Shown here piece after piece: positions 50,250 through 60,012 of a DNA stretch of 64,000 bases; the first letter of the stretch is position 1, and each line of letters opens with the position of its first letter. The position numbers were made by a program, and so were the translations under genes. A model generated the notes under the pieces. That model was not told the origin of the DNA. It did not search any database and was given only the letters and a program-made list of their open reading frames with translations. This DNA is from Psettodes erumei (taxonomy: Eukaryota; Chordata; Actinopteri; Pleuronectiformes; Psettodidae), in assembly GCA_016785225.1 (NCBI GenBank), contig JAFBJZ010000673.1, forward strand, positions 682,001-746,000. Reading direction: 5' to 3'.

Positions 50250-52307
50250 CTAAGAAGTGGAGGAGTGCCTCCTCTGAATGTATGAGTAGACTTTGACACA
50301 GTGGTCCCAACAATCCAGCACGAGTAGCTGTCCTTTCTGGGTAGTGGCCACTCCCACAGGGCAGGTCAACCCCTCCTGGATGAGAATTTTGAATCCACCC
50401 TCTTTGGGAAACTGGAGGATTTCTTTCCTGCCACTGTCTGTTACCAGCAAATCCCCATTTGCATCCACACACATGCCAGTGATACAGCGAAAGTCCTCTG
50501 TCTTTGAGAAGAAATGGCTGAGCTGCTTGCCCAGCTGGCCATCAGTGCCCACTGAACCAATGGAGAAGCCACCCTCCAGGTGGGGCTCATTGTGGCGTTT
50601 CTCAAAGTTCAGGGCCCGGCCCTGGGTGAAATAGACTGTTCCAGTTGCATCACATGTCACAAATTTTGGCCGAACGGCAGAGCACAGTCGGTTGTAGCTG
50701 ACCACGCCCACGTTGCGGTCCACAGCTAGACACCACAGCTTGTCACCTTCCACATCTGACACCACAAACTGGCCAGATGGCATGGCAGTAATGCCCCAGG
50801 GTTTTATCAGCTGGTTCTTGTGGCAAGCCACACAGTGTCCCTCCATAGTGTAGACTTTAACTGAGTTATCATAGTTATCAGTGATCCCAATCAGACCTTG
50901 AGGAGTGACGGCAATGGATAAGGGGATGAGGTTAGGCAAGTCGGCCCCAAGGAAGCTCAAGACGAAGTTGTCAATGCTGCTGGCATTGCGGCGAATTTCA
51001 CGCTGGAAACCTTTGCGATTAAATATCTGTACACGGTAGTTGCCACGGTCAGCCACCAGCACCTCGCCCTGTTGTGTTACACAGATGCTGACAGGTAAAT
51101 TGAACATGCCAGGCAGAGCTCCCTTACAGCCCATCTTCTTTACAAACTGGCAAACAGGGGGCCCTACACTTGCACTGGCTCCTCCAGGTGATCCTTCACC
51201 TGCATCCATGGACTTGGACTTGAAGCTGCCTGGTGAACCACATACTGCCTCCTCTCCAGCTGCAACCATGTCAATATCTCGGTAAAGATCCAGTGGAGCA
51301 CCCATTGCGCCACCGGTAGCCCCTGCCACCCCAGCTACACCCTCTACATCACCTTCAAATGCAGTCTCCAACCCAGTCTCCTCATCATCTGTATTGACAG
51401 TGTGAGTGTTTGTGGTCAGCTGGCCCACTTCTACAGGCTTAGAGTGCTCTGTTCGGACCAGCTCTGGCTCTTGCAGCTGAAACATGGTGGATAAGGTACT
51501 CCTCAGATCCAGTTCCTCTTCATCACTGCCTCCACCATCATCCTTTAGCAAGGCAATGTCACTCTGCCGCACCCGCATTGTTAGATAATCACAGCGTGAC
51601 ACCACTTTTACCTCTGCAATGTTAAGGAGGTATGTTTGCTCCTCCAAGACCTGCCCATTGAACTTTTCCACTTCTGCCATGGAAGCTGTGAATGTCCTTC
51701 GAGACCTGCTGAGCTCCTCTTGAAGACGTAGCTCAGCTGTAGTATAATCCTGCTGCACTGCCCTGTACTTAAGTCTCAAAGACTTTGATATGTTTTCAAT
51801 AGCTGTCTTCTTCTTCTGAATTTCACCCATAACATCCCGCAGAGCAGCCAGCTTCCCACCCAGTTCTTTACGACGCTGTTCGGCAGCCACCCTAATCGGA
51901 TGGACTGAGTGGCCTTGATGCAGGTGGCCTTCTCCTTTACAGAGCTCACAAAGGACCATGGAACAGTCATGGCAGTACTGTCGTGGTAGACGGTTGCAGC
52001 AGGACTTGCACATGAGGGCAGCAGCAGCAGCACTGCAGGACATAGTGCAATCTAGGATCTTAAGAACAGTGAGATTATCAGCCAGCTGGGAGATACTGCT
52101 CATGCGGGAGACCTTGCTACAGAATGGGCAGCGCACACCATTGATTGTATTAGCCAACAGTTTCTCTAGACACTGTCGGCACACTGTATGACCACACTGC
52201 AGAAGTTTGGGTCTCATTTGTTCTTGGTTGTAGGTCTCCAGGCATATAGGGCATTCGAGAACCTCTCTCATCAGATCCGGGTCCAGCGGGGAAGATGCCG
52301 ACGCCAT
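50250..52307 (-). CDS. trim32: TRIM32, E3 ubiquitin-protein ligase (complete ORF)
   Basis: This uninterrupted 685-codon ORF ends at a TAG stop. The domain order is RING (C19, C22, C38, H40, C43, C46, C60, C63), B-box (about 98-137, C100/C103/C112/C115/C120/C123/H128/H133), coiled coil (about 138-245), acidic and Gly/Ala-rich linker (about 256-387) and NHL repeats (about 388-680) that would fold as a beta-propeller. This is the TRIM32 layout. The protein ubiquitinates muscle and cytoskeletal substrates and others; human defects cause limb-girdle muscular dystrophy. The start is supported by the Kozak context (A at -3, G at +4) and by the RING beginning at residue 19. The protein is about 30 residues longer than human TRIM32, apparently because of the linker. 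It lies antisense in the astn2 intron between exons I and J. Asp518 in SDVEGDKLW probably matches the human Asp487 disease position (inference). Confidence 0.97.
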   Translation of the reverse strand: MASASSPLDPDLMREVLECPICLETYNQEQMRPKLLQCGHTVCRQCLEKLLANTINGVRCPFCSKVSRMSSISQLADNLTVLKILDCTMSCSAAAAALMCKSCCNRLPRQYCHDCSMVLCELCKGEGHLHQGHSVHPIRVAAEQRRKELGGKLAALRDVMGEIQKKKTAIENISKSLRLKYRAVQQDYTTAELRLQEELSRSRRTFTASMAEVEKFNGQVLEEQTYLLNIAEVKVVSRCDYLTMRVRQSDIALLKDDGGGSDEEELDLRSTLSTMFQLQEPELVRTEHSKPVEVGQLTTNTHTVNTDDEETGLETAFEGDVEGVAGVAGATGGAMGAPLDLYRDIDMVAAGEEAVCGSPGSFKSKSMDAGEGSPGGASASVGPPVCQFVKKMGCKGALPGMFNLPVSICVTQQGEVLVADRGNYRVQIFNRKGFQREIRRNASSIDNFVLSFLGADLPNLIPLSIAVTPQGLIGITDNYDNSVKVYTMEGHCVACHKNQLIKPWGITAMPSGQFVVSDVEGDKLWCLAVDRNVGVVSYNRLCSAVRPKFVTCDATGTVYFTQGRALNFEKRHNEPHLEGGFSIGSVGTDGQLGKQLSHFFSKTEDFRCITGMCVDANGDLLVTDSGRKEILQFPKEGGFKILIQEGLTCPVGVATTQKGQLLVLDCWDHCVKVYSYIQRRHSSTS

Positions 52308-52319
52308 TATGGTTCTTCC
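52308..52319 (-). other. trim32: trim32 exon 2, 5' UTR part and splice acceptor
   Basis: Immediately upstream of the ATG on the - strand, a pyrimidine-rich run (tgtctttcctacaccc) ends in AAG at 52322-52320. This is a plausible 3' splice site 12 nt before the start codon. Mammalian TRIM32 also has its whole ORF in the last exon after a non-coding first exon. The site is inferred from consensus only. Confidence 0.55.
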
Positions 52320-53153
52320 CTTGGGTGTAGGAAAGACAACATAGGAGTTATAGGTTGCAATATTTTACCATTCTGTGTGAAATGCTGAAACATGTCATGT
52401 GAGCTAAGATATGAGTCACATTTTGTTATCCCTCGCAGTTGTGTATTATAATGGATGTAGCAGTATTTTGTGACAAAGAAAAATGGATAGTTAAATTATC
52501 CAAGGAAGTATGATGCTGATGTGATGCACTCACTGCAAATGTGCGCCAATAAACACCGGCTACAAATGTCACGTTGAGTGACTATTTTGCAGATTTAGTG
52601 CAGCGGAAGAGCCATAATACGTGGTGAAAGACACTTTTGGTGACCACTTAACAAAATGGGCTACTATTCACTGACGACAACAATTTAGTCAACAGAGTGT
52701 TGTTCACCAAGCAACGGTACCGTTCGTTACCGCATCCTCATGCTAGCAAAGGACACACCATACGGCAATGATTACAATAATAGGGGAGAGCTAATTGACG
52801 AGTTGTTGTTATTTACTGTATCGCAGGGCTAACACACACGCGATCGTAATGCTAATGGCAAGCAACACGATAAGCACGCCAGGCTCTATCCAGTCGCCCA
52901 CCAGCGTGCTCTCATGTTGCTTAAAAATAGGATGACCTTCCAGCTCACTATTGATGACGAATTATATTGAGAATTCTCCAATTTTAGACGAGTAAATCAG
53001 AGGCCTTTCGACAACACAGCGAGCGTTTACGATGTCCTAAGACACAACGCGACAATGTTATTTAACAACATGACAGGGCTGATTATGATGAAGGTCATTC
53101 ACAAATAATGGATACTGTTTCTCTTTTGACATGTCTGCTTTAAGAAATGTTAC

Positions 53154-53240
53154 CTTGTATTCTTCAAAGTTAGCTGCTGGGAAGTACAGGGGTTCTGATG
53201 GGCGTGCTGTGTTTCTGCTACTGCAACTGAGAGACTGCAG
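53154..53240 (-). other. trim32: Candidate non-coding first exon of trim32
   Basis: Reading the - strand from the CpG-dense promoter segment, a good donor (ACAAG then gtaaca) occurs with its last exonic base at 53154. Splicing to the acceptor before the ATG would remove an intron of about 834 bp (52320-53153). The 5' end is not defined by the sequence; 53240 is only a working limit just inside the CRE-like motifs. No conserved upstream ORF is claimed. Confidence 0.4.
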
Positions 53241-53380
53241 TGTTGACGACGTGACGTACACGCGGCGGAGCGTTGTTACGCAATACGCACGGCTCCGAGC
53301 CTGAGGGTTGTTTTGATTGGCTGCCGTAAAGGGCTTGTACACGGGTACGACAGCGTCCCGAAGATTGCGTCCGTGATCCA
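53155..53380 (-). promoter_or_regulatory. trim32: Probable trim32 CpG-rich promoter
   Basis: In otherwise CpG-poor, AT-rich sequence, about 17 CpG dinucleotides cluster between 53240 and 53375. The segment contains a CRE-like TGACGTAC (53252-53259) beside another TGACG (53244-53248), and a CCAAT box on the - strand (53320-53316). Its position about 0.9-1.1 kb upstream of the trim32 ATG, next to a candidate first-exon donor, fits a TATA-less housekeeping-type promoter for the antisense gene. The transcription start cannot be fixed from the sequence. Whether it also acts on astn2 is unknown. Confidence 0.55.
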
Positions 53381-55215
53381 GATGTAGTTTTTCCTTTAAT
53401 ACTGATATCTAATTTGAACATAAACAGATTAGAATGAGATCAAGTAACTCACTGTCGCAAGACAAATATTACTTAAAAAGAGTTTTATTACCTTTCATGC
53501 ACAGTACCCATTGTCTAAACAGCCTATTGTTATTTTATCAAGATTTCAATTTCTTTCATACTAATTAAATATCCTGTTACTTAACCTGAAAGAAAACAGC
53601 AGTCATTTTGCTCTATCTGTCTCTCCTGCAAATAATCAAACATGCAAGATTTTTAAAATTTGACTGAAAAAGTAAACAGACCTGTAAATCAGAAAATATG
53701 TCTCAGTGTGAACCTGATGTACTGCCCATAGGCTACAACTTGCGTTTGAAAACATCCAGATGTTTTAGGAAATGTTTAAATTTGGAAAGATAAGCCAGTA
53801 AGTACATAGAGGGGCCACTAGATGTCAGGACAGGCTAAGTCAACTAGAATATGTTCCCGCAGCATCTTCACACACACATTGAGTCTAACTGTTAGGGTTA
53901 TCTAAGAAACCATCTGCTCTCTTTTGGTTCTTTTATCCTGTTGAATTAACCATAGTAGCAAGCAGTGAGTAATGATGCTCAAATTCATTTCCACCATCTT
54001 GTAGGACATGTTCAGTTGTAATGCTTAAGCTTAGCCTACATATTTATAGCCTACATATTTCAATGGCATTCATGGCCCCCTACTATACCAGTGATAAAAA
54101 TTTAGCATTAAAATCTGTGATAGCACTTGCTACTTTTAATAAAGCAAAAACAACAGCAATGCCAACATCAACCATATGGAACAGCATCTCTATTAAATTG
54201 CCATGGAAGATATCCGACACCTTTGTTGTTGTTTCCTGGGCAACATAACCCTGGCCAGAGGCAATGTGTCCCTTATGAGTAATTATACTGCGACTCGTCT
54301 ACAAAGACATTTTAATTAACGAAGGCAGTGCAAGATCAATGGCAGTGAAATTCACTCCATTCATCTCTTCACTGTGTGATGACAGGCAAGTGTTGCATAA
54401 GCATCGCATTCATTCCACACAGCAAAGAGATGTCATAGTTTATAAAGAAGTGAAATGATGGGCCACGCCTTTAACTGCGCAAAAATACATGTGGTCCAGG
54501 TTAATTTCTCCCTTCGAAGGGTGTTGTTGTCGGTCAGATTTCAGTGAGACTGTACATTTCACAAACACAAATAAACAAACATACAGGATAAGTATTTCAG
54601 TGATCCGCAGAATGAAAGTAGATATTTGACCAAATTTATTATAACAGTAAAACATGATTGACAGCTAAAGAAAACAAGAAGTTGGAAAAATCTAAAAGAA
54701 AATCCGAAAATAGAGAAAACAAAGTTTTGCAGGAAGAAAATGACCCTGTGCATTACTAATGTTATCTTATACTGACAGACACATTATACCTTGATTACAC
54801 CTGATAGTGCCAAATCTTTCATGAAGTATATCTGTAAACATAGATGCAAACATTTTTTATCTAGGGTGAAATGAATTAAAGAGTGAATTAGACTGGCTAG
54901 CCACAGAACCTGATCTACAGGGCTTTACTGTAAGAGCTGGGTGACAACAGCTCCTTTTCTGTGTCTGCGTTGCCTCAAGAAGTGCTTGTAATTGGGCTCT
55001 AGGGCCACCCCATGAGCCTGTTTACATACTGTTGCACATGAATTTACCACCCACCCTTTCAACTGCTCAGTGGTGTCTTACAGATGCACACAGGGAGTAA
55101 GACACACAGACATACATAAATAGATGTTGCATGAACAGACTCAGTTCCCTCTCTCACACAAATACACAATAGGGTTATAGCTACAATTGAGGGCATGAGG
55201 ATCATGTGCTTGTTG

Positions 55216-55236
55216 TTTTTTTTTTTTTTTTTTTTT
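55216..55236 (+). repeat. Poly(T) tract
   Basis: Twenty-one T residues upstream of exon J in the trim32-bearing intron. Confidence 0.95.
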
Positions 55237-56970
55237 CTGGAAATTTGGGAGTTCCAGTGAGCTGAAATAAGTTTTAGATTTATTAATTGAATACTATTCA
55301 TTCTCTCTAATCACATGTTGTCTGCTTGTCACTTTTGCAATATCAAAGGTGCAACAATAATCCCAAACTTTTGTAGCTTTAAGTCATATCAAAGCCTTTT
55401 AATCTCTTTTACTTGGGTTGAAATAGAAAACTCATTTGAGATGTATTGTAATGGTTCTCATGCTGTACTTGCATGGTTGAAATATCATGTCAGTTTGACA
55501 CTGATGTGATTTCTTACCCTATAAATAATATTAGTTCGAAAATAGCCCTGCGTTATTTTTTTCTCAGCGTTCTTAAATGCTTGATGGTGTAAAGCATGTG
55601 TTGGCATCTGTTGGTGTTTTAGAAATGAAAGGTTGAAAGTTTACACAACCTTTTCTTGTCTTGATTTAACTTAGTTAATGTTGATGATATGACAAGACTC
55701 CCAGGGAAACTGCACATTAAAACTTGTTTCTCTCTGTATCTCACACGGAGACTCACAGTATTTTGTAGTTCATGCACCATATGTTGTCTTTTTTCCACAA
55801 AAAATATTTGTAGGATGTTTGATTTCAATGTCAACTTTTAACAGGAAATAAGTCATTTAAAATACTTACCCTAACTGGTCCCAATTAACCCACCTGGAAC
55901 AAGGCATTTTCGTGCTCTCTTAACTGCTTCCTTGGGTTTTGGGTTTCCCTTGTTATTTCTTGGTTTGTATGCGTATCTGTTGTCTGTTTTATGCATGTGT
56001 GTATGTGCGCTTATGTAATAATGTATTCACTGGTAATCTCATCCATGTGTGTATCTGCAGGAGTGGGGTGTGGGATTGCATGTGCATTCACATTTACACT
56101 ATATTCAATGCTAAACTGTAATATCAAGGGTTTGATGAGTGAAATTACACATTTCCAGGAATGCATTTTCCATGCAATGTTTCTCACCACATTTTGAAAC
56201 ACTGATAATGCATAGAGTCTTAATGCTACATCATTCACCAGTAATTCCACTAGAAAAAGTCCTGTATCACTCATTTAGAGAAACTCACGTGTCCTCTGTT
56301 CTTGTAAATCAAAGAGACACAAAAGCACATCTGCCACATCAGCACAGATGGCAGATCTGCTCCATTGTAGCATGTAGCCTGATGTGTCCTCCAAGTGAAT
56401 CACTCAACACCCAAGTAGCCCATTCTCTCCTGTTTCTACTCCTCCCCTGCTTCTGTTGCTGTCTCTTTCCTCTGCATGGTGTGTTGTTTTTGCACTGAAA
56501 AGGAAATGATGAGAAAGAATCCCCCTCACTCCGGCGAGAACATCAAACAGTGGTAATTGACACTCAGGAGAAGAAGCCAGTGACACCCCTCCCTACCCTC
56601 CCTCCTCCTCCCATTCATCCTTTGTCTATGAAAGCTGATGACAGTCAGGGATTAGCTGTTTTTTCTTCTTTTCCTTGGCAGCAAGTAAAATAAATCCAGA
56701 TGCGGACACTTTATCCAACTGAGGGACTGTGAATGTTCTTTGTTAGTCCAAATGAAGACTCGTAAATTGTTTGACAGAAAAAAGATAAGCAAAAGTTAAG
56801 GAAGTTTTTTAATTGGAAAAAAAACATGTGAAAATGAAAAAAATACACACTGTTTTCCTCCCAACTTCCTGAAATAAATGTTAATTATAATTTATGTTTA
56901 GTCTGTTTATCTATACCTGCAATCCCACCTACTTATACCCACATACCCTCCTTTCCTGCTTACCCCCCAG

Positions 56971-57293
56971 ATGCAACAGACCAAGGGGTTAGTGGAGGCG
57001 GGCGGCGAGAGCTGAAGTCGGTTCCCTTCATCAGCTACCTGTCAGCATTGCAGAAGAGTCAGCTGTTGTCTGATGACATTGTGAATGGCGTGGAGATCCG
57101 CTGCGAGGAGAAGGGTAGCTGTCCAGCTGGCTGCCACCTGTGCCATCACCAGGCAATGATGGGGGGAGTGTCCGGCAGAGGCCGCAGTGGTAACAGCAGG
57201 AGTGGAGAGCAGCCTTCCCCCATCCCTGTGCTGCTGGAAGTCAGCCGTGTGGTGCCCCTCTACAGTCTGGTCCAAGACAACGTCACCAAAGAG
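56971..57293 (+). CDS. astn2: astn2 exon J: MACPF domain with a Gly/Ser/Arg-rich loop
   Basis: This is the longest exon in the window (323 bp), between a taccccccag acceptor and a gtgaga donor, ending at a codon boundary. It encodes DATDQGVSGGGRRELKSVPF, ISYLSALQKSQLLSDDIV, NGVEIRCEEKGSCPAGCHLC, then a low-complexity stretch, and PVLLEVSRVVPLYSLVQDN followed by VTKE. The CEEKGSCPAGCHLC cysteine cluster and VVPLYSLVQDN are conserved astrotactin features, and N-V-T is a possible glycosylation sequon. The Gly/Ser/Arg-rich stretch at 57144-57215 appears longer than in mammalian proteins as I remember them. The following exon, expected to continue with a conserved SSYWCSGKG-type segment, was not found before base 64000. 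Confidence 0.95.
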
Positions 57294-58344
57294 GTGAGAG
57301 AGCAACATGTGGTTAGACACATGTCTATGTGTGTGTGTAGAATGAGAGGATATATAAGTGACCATATAACAAGAGAATAACAAGGGATGTGATGTACCTA
57401 ACATACCCAATGACTGCAAAAAGCAAAAGAAGTTCATCATAACAGCAAATCGTTGAATAAGATGAATGAAAAACTACCTAATGTAATCAGTGATTTCAGA
57501 TGATTTCTAATAACATTATATGAATGGTAATTTTGTATTAATATTAACAGTTAACAACTTTGCTTATAAGATTGCTTTTGCTGATACTCTGACTTATGCA
57601 AACACTATTACTTGACAAAAGATGCAACCCTGAGCCCTTTTTTCTGCAAGTGCAGTATACGTGTGCTTATGTTTCGCTACATTTCTTATATACAAGCTTA
57701 TGCCATGTGGTGGTGGCATAGTCCTTTCATACTACACATATCTATTGACTTTCAACTGATGTAGTTATAACAATTCACCTCTAGGTGGCATTAGTTGGTT
57801 AATTTTAGCCACTGGAAATGAACACAGACACAGAGGGCATAAAAAAGATGACATCATGGTTTTCGCCTCTTGTGGGGAAGTCGGTGTGTATATGTGTAGG
57901 ATATGTATGTGTGTCTGTTTCTGAACATGCACACACAGCTGAATGTAATATCAGCTTAATGGCCACATGTTGTGTTTATGATTCATCCTGTATGAGAAGT
58001 CTTTGGATCTTTGTCCAGTGAAAGTTAATCATATCTGATTTCTTTTCCGTAAGGTAATTTAGGAGGGGGCTCTGGCTTCGCTTAACATTAAGTTTACCAC
58101 ATTTTGCTCTGTTTGGATTTCATCTGACATAGTCTTGCTACCTGAGATCCGGTGTGTCTTCTCTATGTATGTGTAAACTGATGCAGAACTGTTTGCAGGT
58201 GACTCACACCCAATATACACGCATGCACATGCTATAAGGAGCTGACAGGTTCACACTCCCCCCAATCAAGCATCTAATTACCTTCTTACCTTCTGAAATT
58301 ACTGCCAACAACAATACCAGAGGCAAAAAGACAAACCGCACACA

Positions 58345-58402
58345 CGTGTGTGTGTGTGTGTGTGTGCGTGCGTGTGTACATATCACACATATATATATAC
58401 AG
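58345..58402 (+). repeat. (GT)n / (AT)n complex microsatellite
   Basis: A GT repeat with GCGT interruptions followed by CA and TATA stretches, in the intron after exon J. Confidence 0.93.
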
Positions 58403-59970
58403 TACATATATACTTTCCCATTCACTTGAACACTTGGGCATGGTAATGTATAAATGATTTATATGCATATATATACATGCGTGTGTATTTATAGATATAT
58501 ACTGTATACACACTGTGTGTCATATACACCAACAACAAAGCCCCTGTACGTGCCACCCATAACAAGCACCACAGCCCCAAAGAAAAGAAGGCGCAATCAA
58601 TAGCAGACAGTCCCTAGTGGGCCTCATCGATAGCTAAACGTGAGGAAGAGCAAAATGTCTCTTTTGCCTCTTTTCCAAACACCTCACTATCCATCCTTAT
58701 CTCTCCCTTACCCAACCCATGGTCTTCTGGGGATGTAGAGAGCGAGATGTACAAGGAGGAGGAGAAGGGGTAGACTGCAGTGGATTGCTCTGGCAAGCCC
58801 CTCTGAGGTAGCTTGAGGCAGGATTATTAGCTTCTTATTGATGTCATCGACCTCTTGGGAGGGAGAGGAGTCCATCACTCTGCTCCTCGCTTCCCTCTCT
58901 TTTGCTTCTTCTCCTGGCCACAACTACTGATGCTGCTCGTCTGAAAGACACATACATATATTGCATTAGAGAAGAGCGACACAACAACCTACCCCACCAC
59001 ATGCAACCACTTGTTCTCTCTCTCTCTCTGTCTTTGTGTGTGTGTCATAGTCACAAACGCTTTTACTTGAGTCTATCCTTGTCCATGGCTTGGTCTACAG
59101 GGAAAGACGGCTACCATGTTGCAAAAGCTTTCCCAGAGATGAGGTTCTCTCTTTTTTTACTTTAAAGTGACTGATGCAATTGAAATAGAGACTTAGTTGT
59201 CAAGCTTATGGATGGGTGGAGTGAGGTCATACCTACAGTATACGTGTATACCAATTTGAATGCATGCGTTGCATATGCCCACTACTGGGCTTAGAAGGAC
59301 CTGTCACTCTTTCTTTGGCTCAGGTCCTCCCTCCCTTTCTCAGCTACCTGCATCTTTCAGTGGCCTCTCCCTGGGTGCATGACTGTTTGACAGGATATGT
59401 CATGTCCCTTTCACATCAATCTCCTAATTATTAAGCCAGAGGGGGATTTTGTTACAATGTGAAATTACCCTTTCCTTGAAAAGACCACTACCTGGACTGA
59501 AAAAGAAACAGAGGTAAATGGCCGAAAGGTGGACCAGTATGTCTGCCTTCTTCTTAGCTTGCTCTGTGTGTGAGAATGGGGTATAAAGTATTTCTTTGTA
59601 AATGTGCCAAGTACTGACATTACAAAAGACTAGTAAAGGATTTGGGGAAAATAATACCTGAAAGACTGATCCTATCAGCCTATACAGGATTGTTACTGGA
59701 ATATTTCCAAAACTATGTTATCATTGCTGCACTGACAGAGAAAAAACAACCTCACTTAGTATCTTTCTATGCAGATAGCTCTGGTATGTATGTACCCTGC
59801 ATTTCTCCCATTTAGAAATTTTAACCACAACATTTCTTCCCATCCCTGAAATAATGTCCCACAAGTCTTCACTGTCAACTGTTGTTATTGAGCCATTTCT
59901 TCAGCATGTAGAATTCTATCTATCTAGCTATCTTTTTGTCTTTTTAGCTAAATGGTGGTGACGTGAGACC

Positions 59971-60012
59971 TTTTTTCTCTCTCTCTCTTTTTTTTTTTTT
60001 TTTTTTTTTTTT
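59971..60012 (+). repeat. (TC)n-poly(T) pyrimidine tract
   Basis: A short TC repeat continues into about 25 T residues, in the intron after exon J. Confidence 0.95.

Larger units (their letters stand above)
46437..56970 (+). other. astn2: astn2 intron I/J, host of antisense trim32
   Basis: A 10.5-kb intron. The - strand carries trim32 with its probable first exon and promoter (50250-53380). The left part (46437-50249) holds a GT microsatellite, a poly(A) run and the likely trim32 3' UTR. The right part (53381-56970) is AT-rich with a poly(T) run, and no other gene is seen. Confidence 0.92.
1894..57293 (+). other. astn2: astn2 (astrotactin-2) gene, internal part, exon-intron model
   Basis: Ten coding exons join in frame across nine GT-AG introns of 1008, 910, 10932, 10213, 2106, 16587, 1286, 286 and 10534 bp. 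Astrotactins are vertebrate membrane glycoproteins of neurons. ASTN2 acts with ASTN1 in glia-guided neuronal migration and in trafficking of surface and synaptic proteins. The encoded order is EGF-like segment, conserved linker, EGF-like modules, then MACPF domain, which matches the astrotactin family. The gene is incomplete at both ends: no start codon, signal peptide or stop is present. The paralogue astn1 has very similar sequence, so the choice of astn2 rests mainly on trim32 lying antisense in an intron, a linkage known for ASTN2. Exon boundaries were set by hand from reading frame and splice consensus. Confidence 0.93.

Noticed and set aside
50140..50472. 110-codon frame overlapping the trim32 3' end
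   Set aside because: Shadow frame of the trim32 NHL coding sequence.
57042..57440. 132-codon - strand frame over exon J
   Set aside because: Shadow of the astn2 exon, which is supported by family similarity and splice sites.
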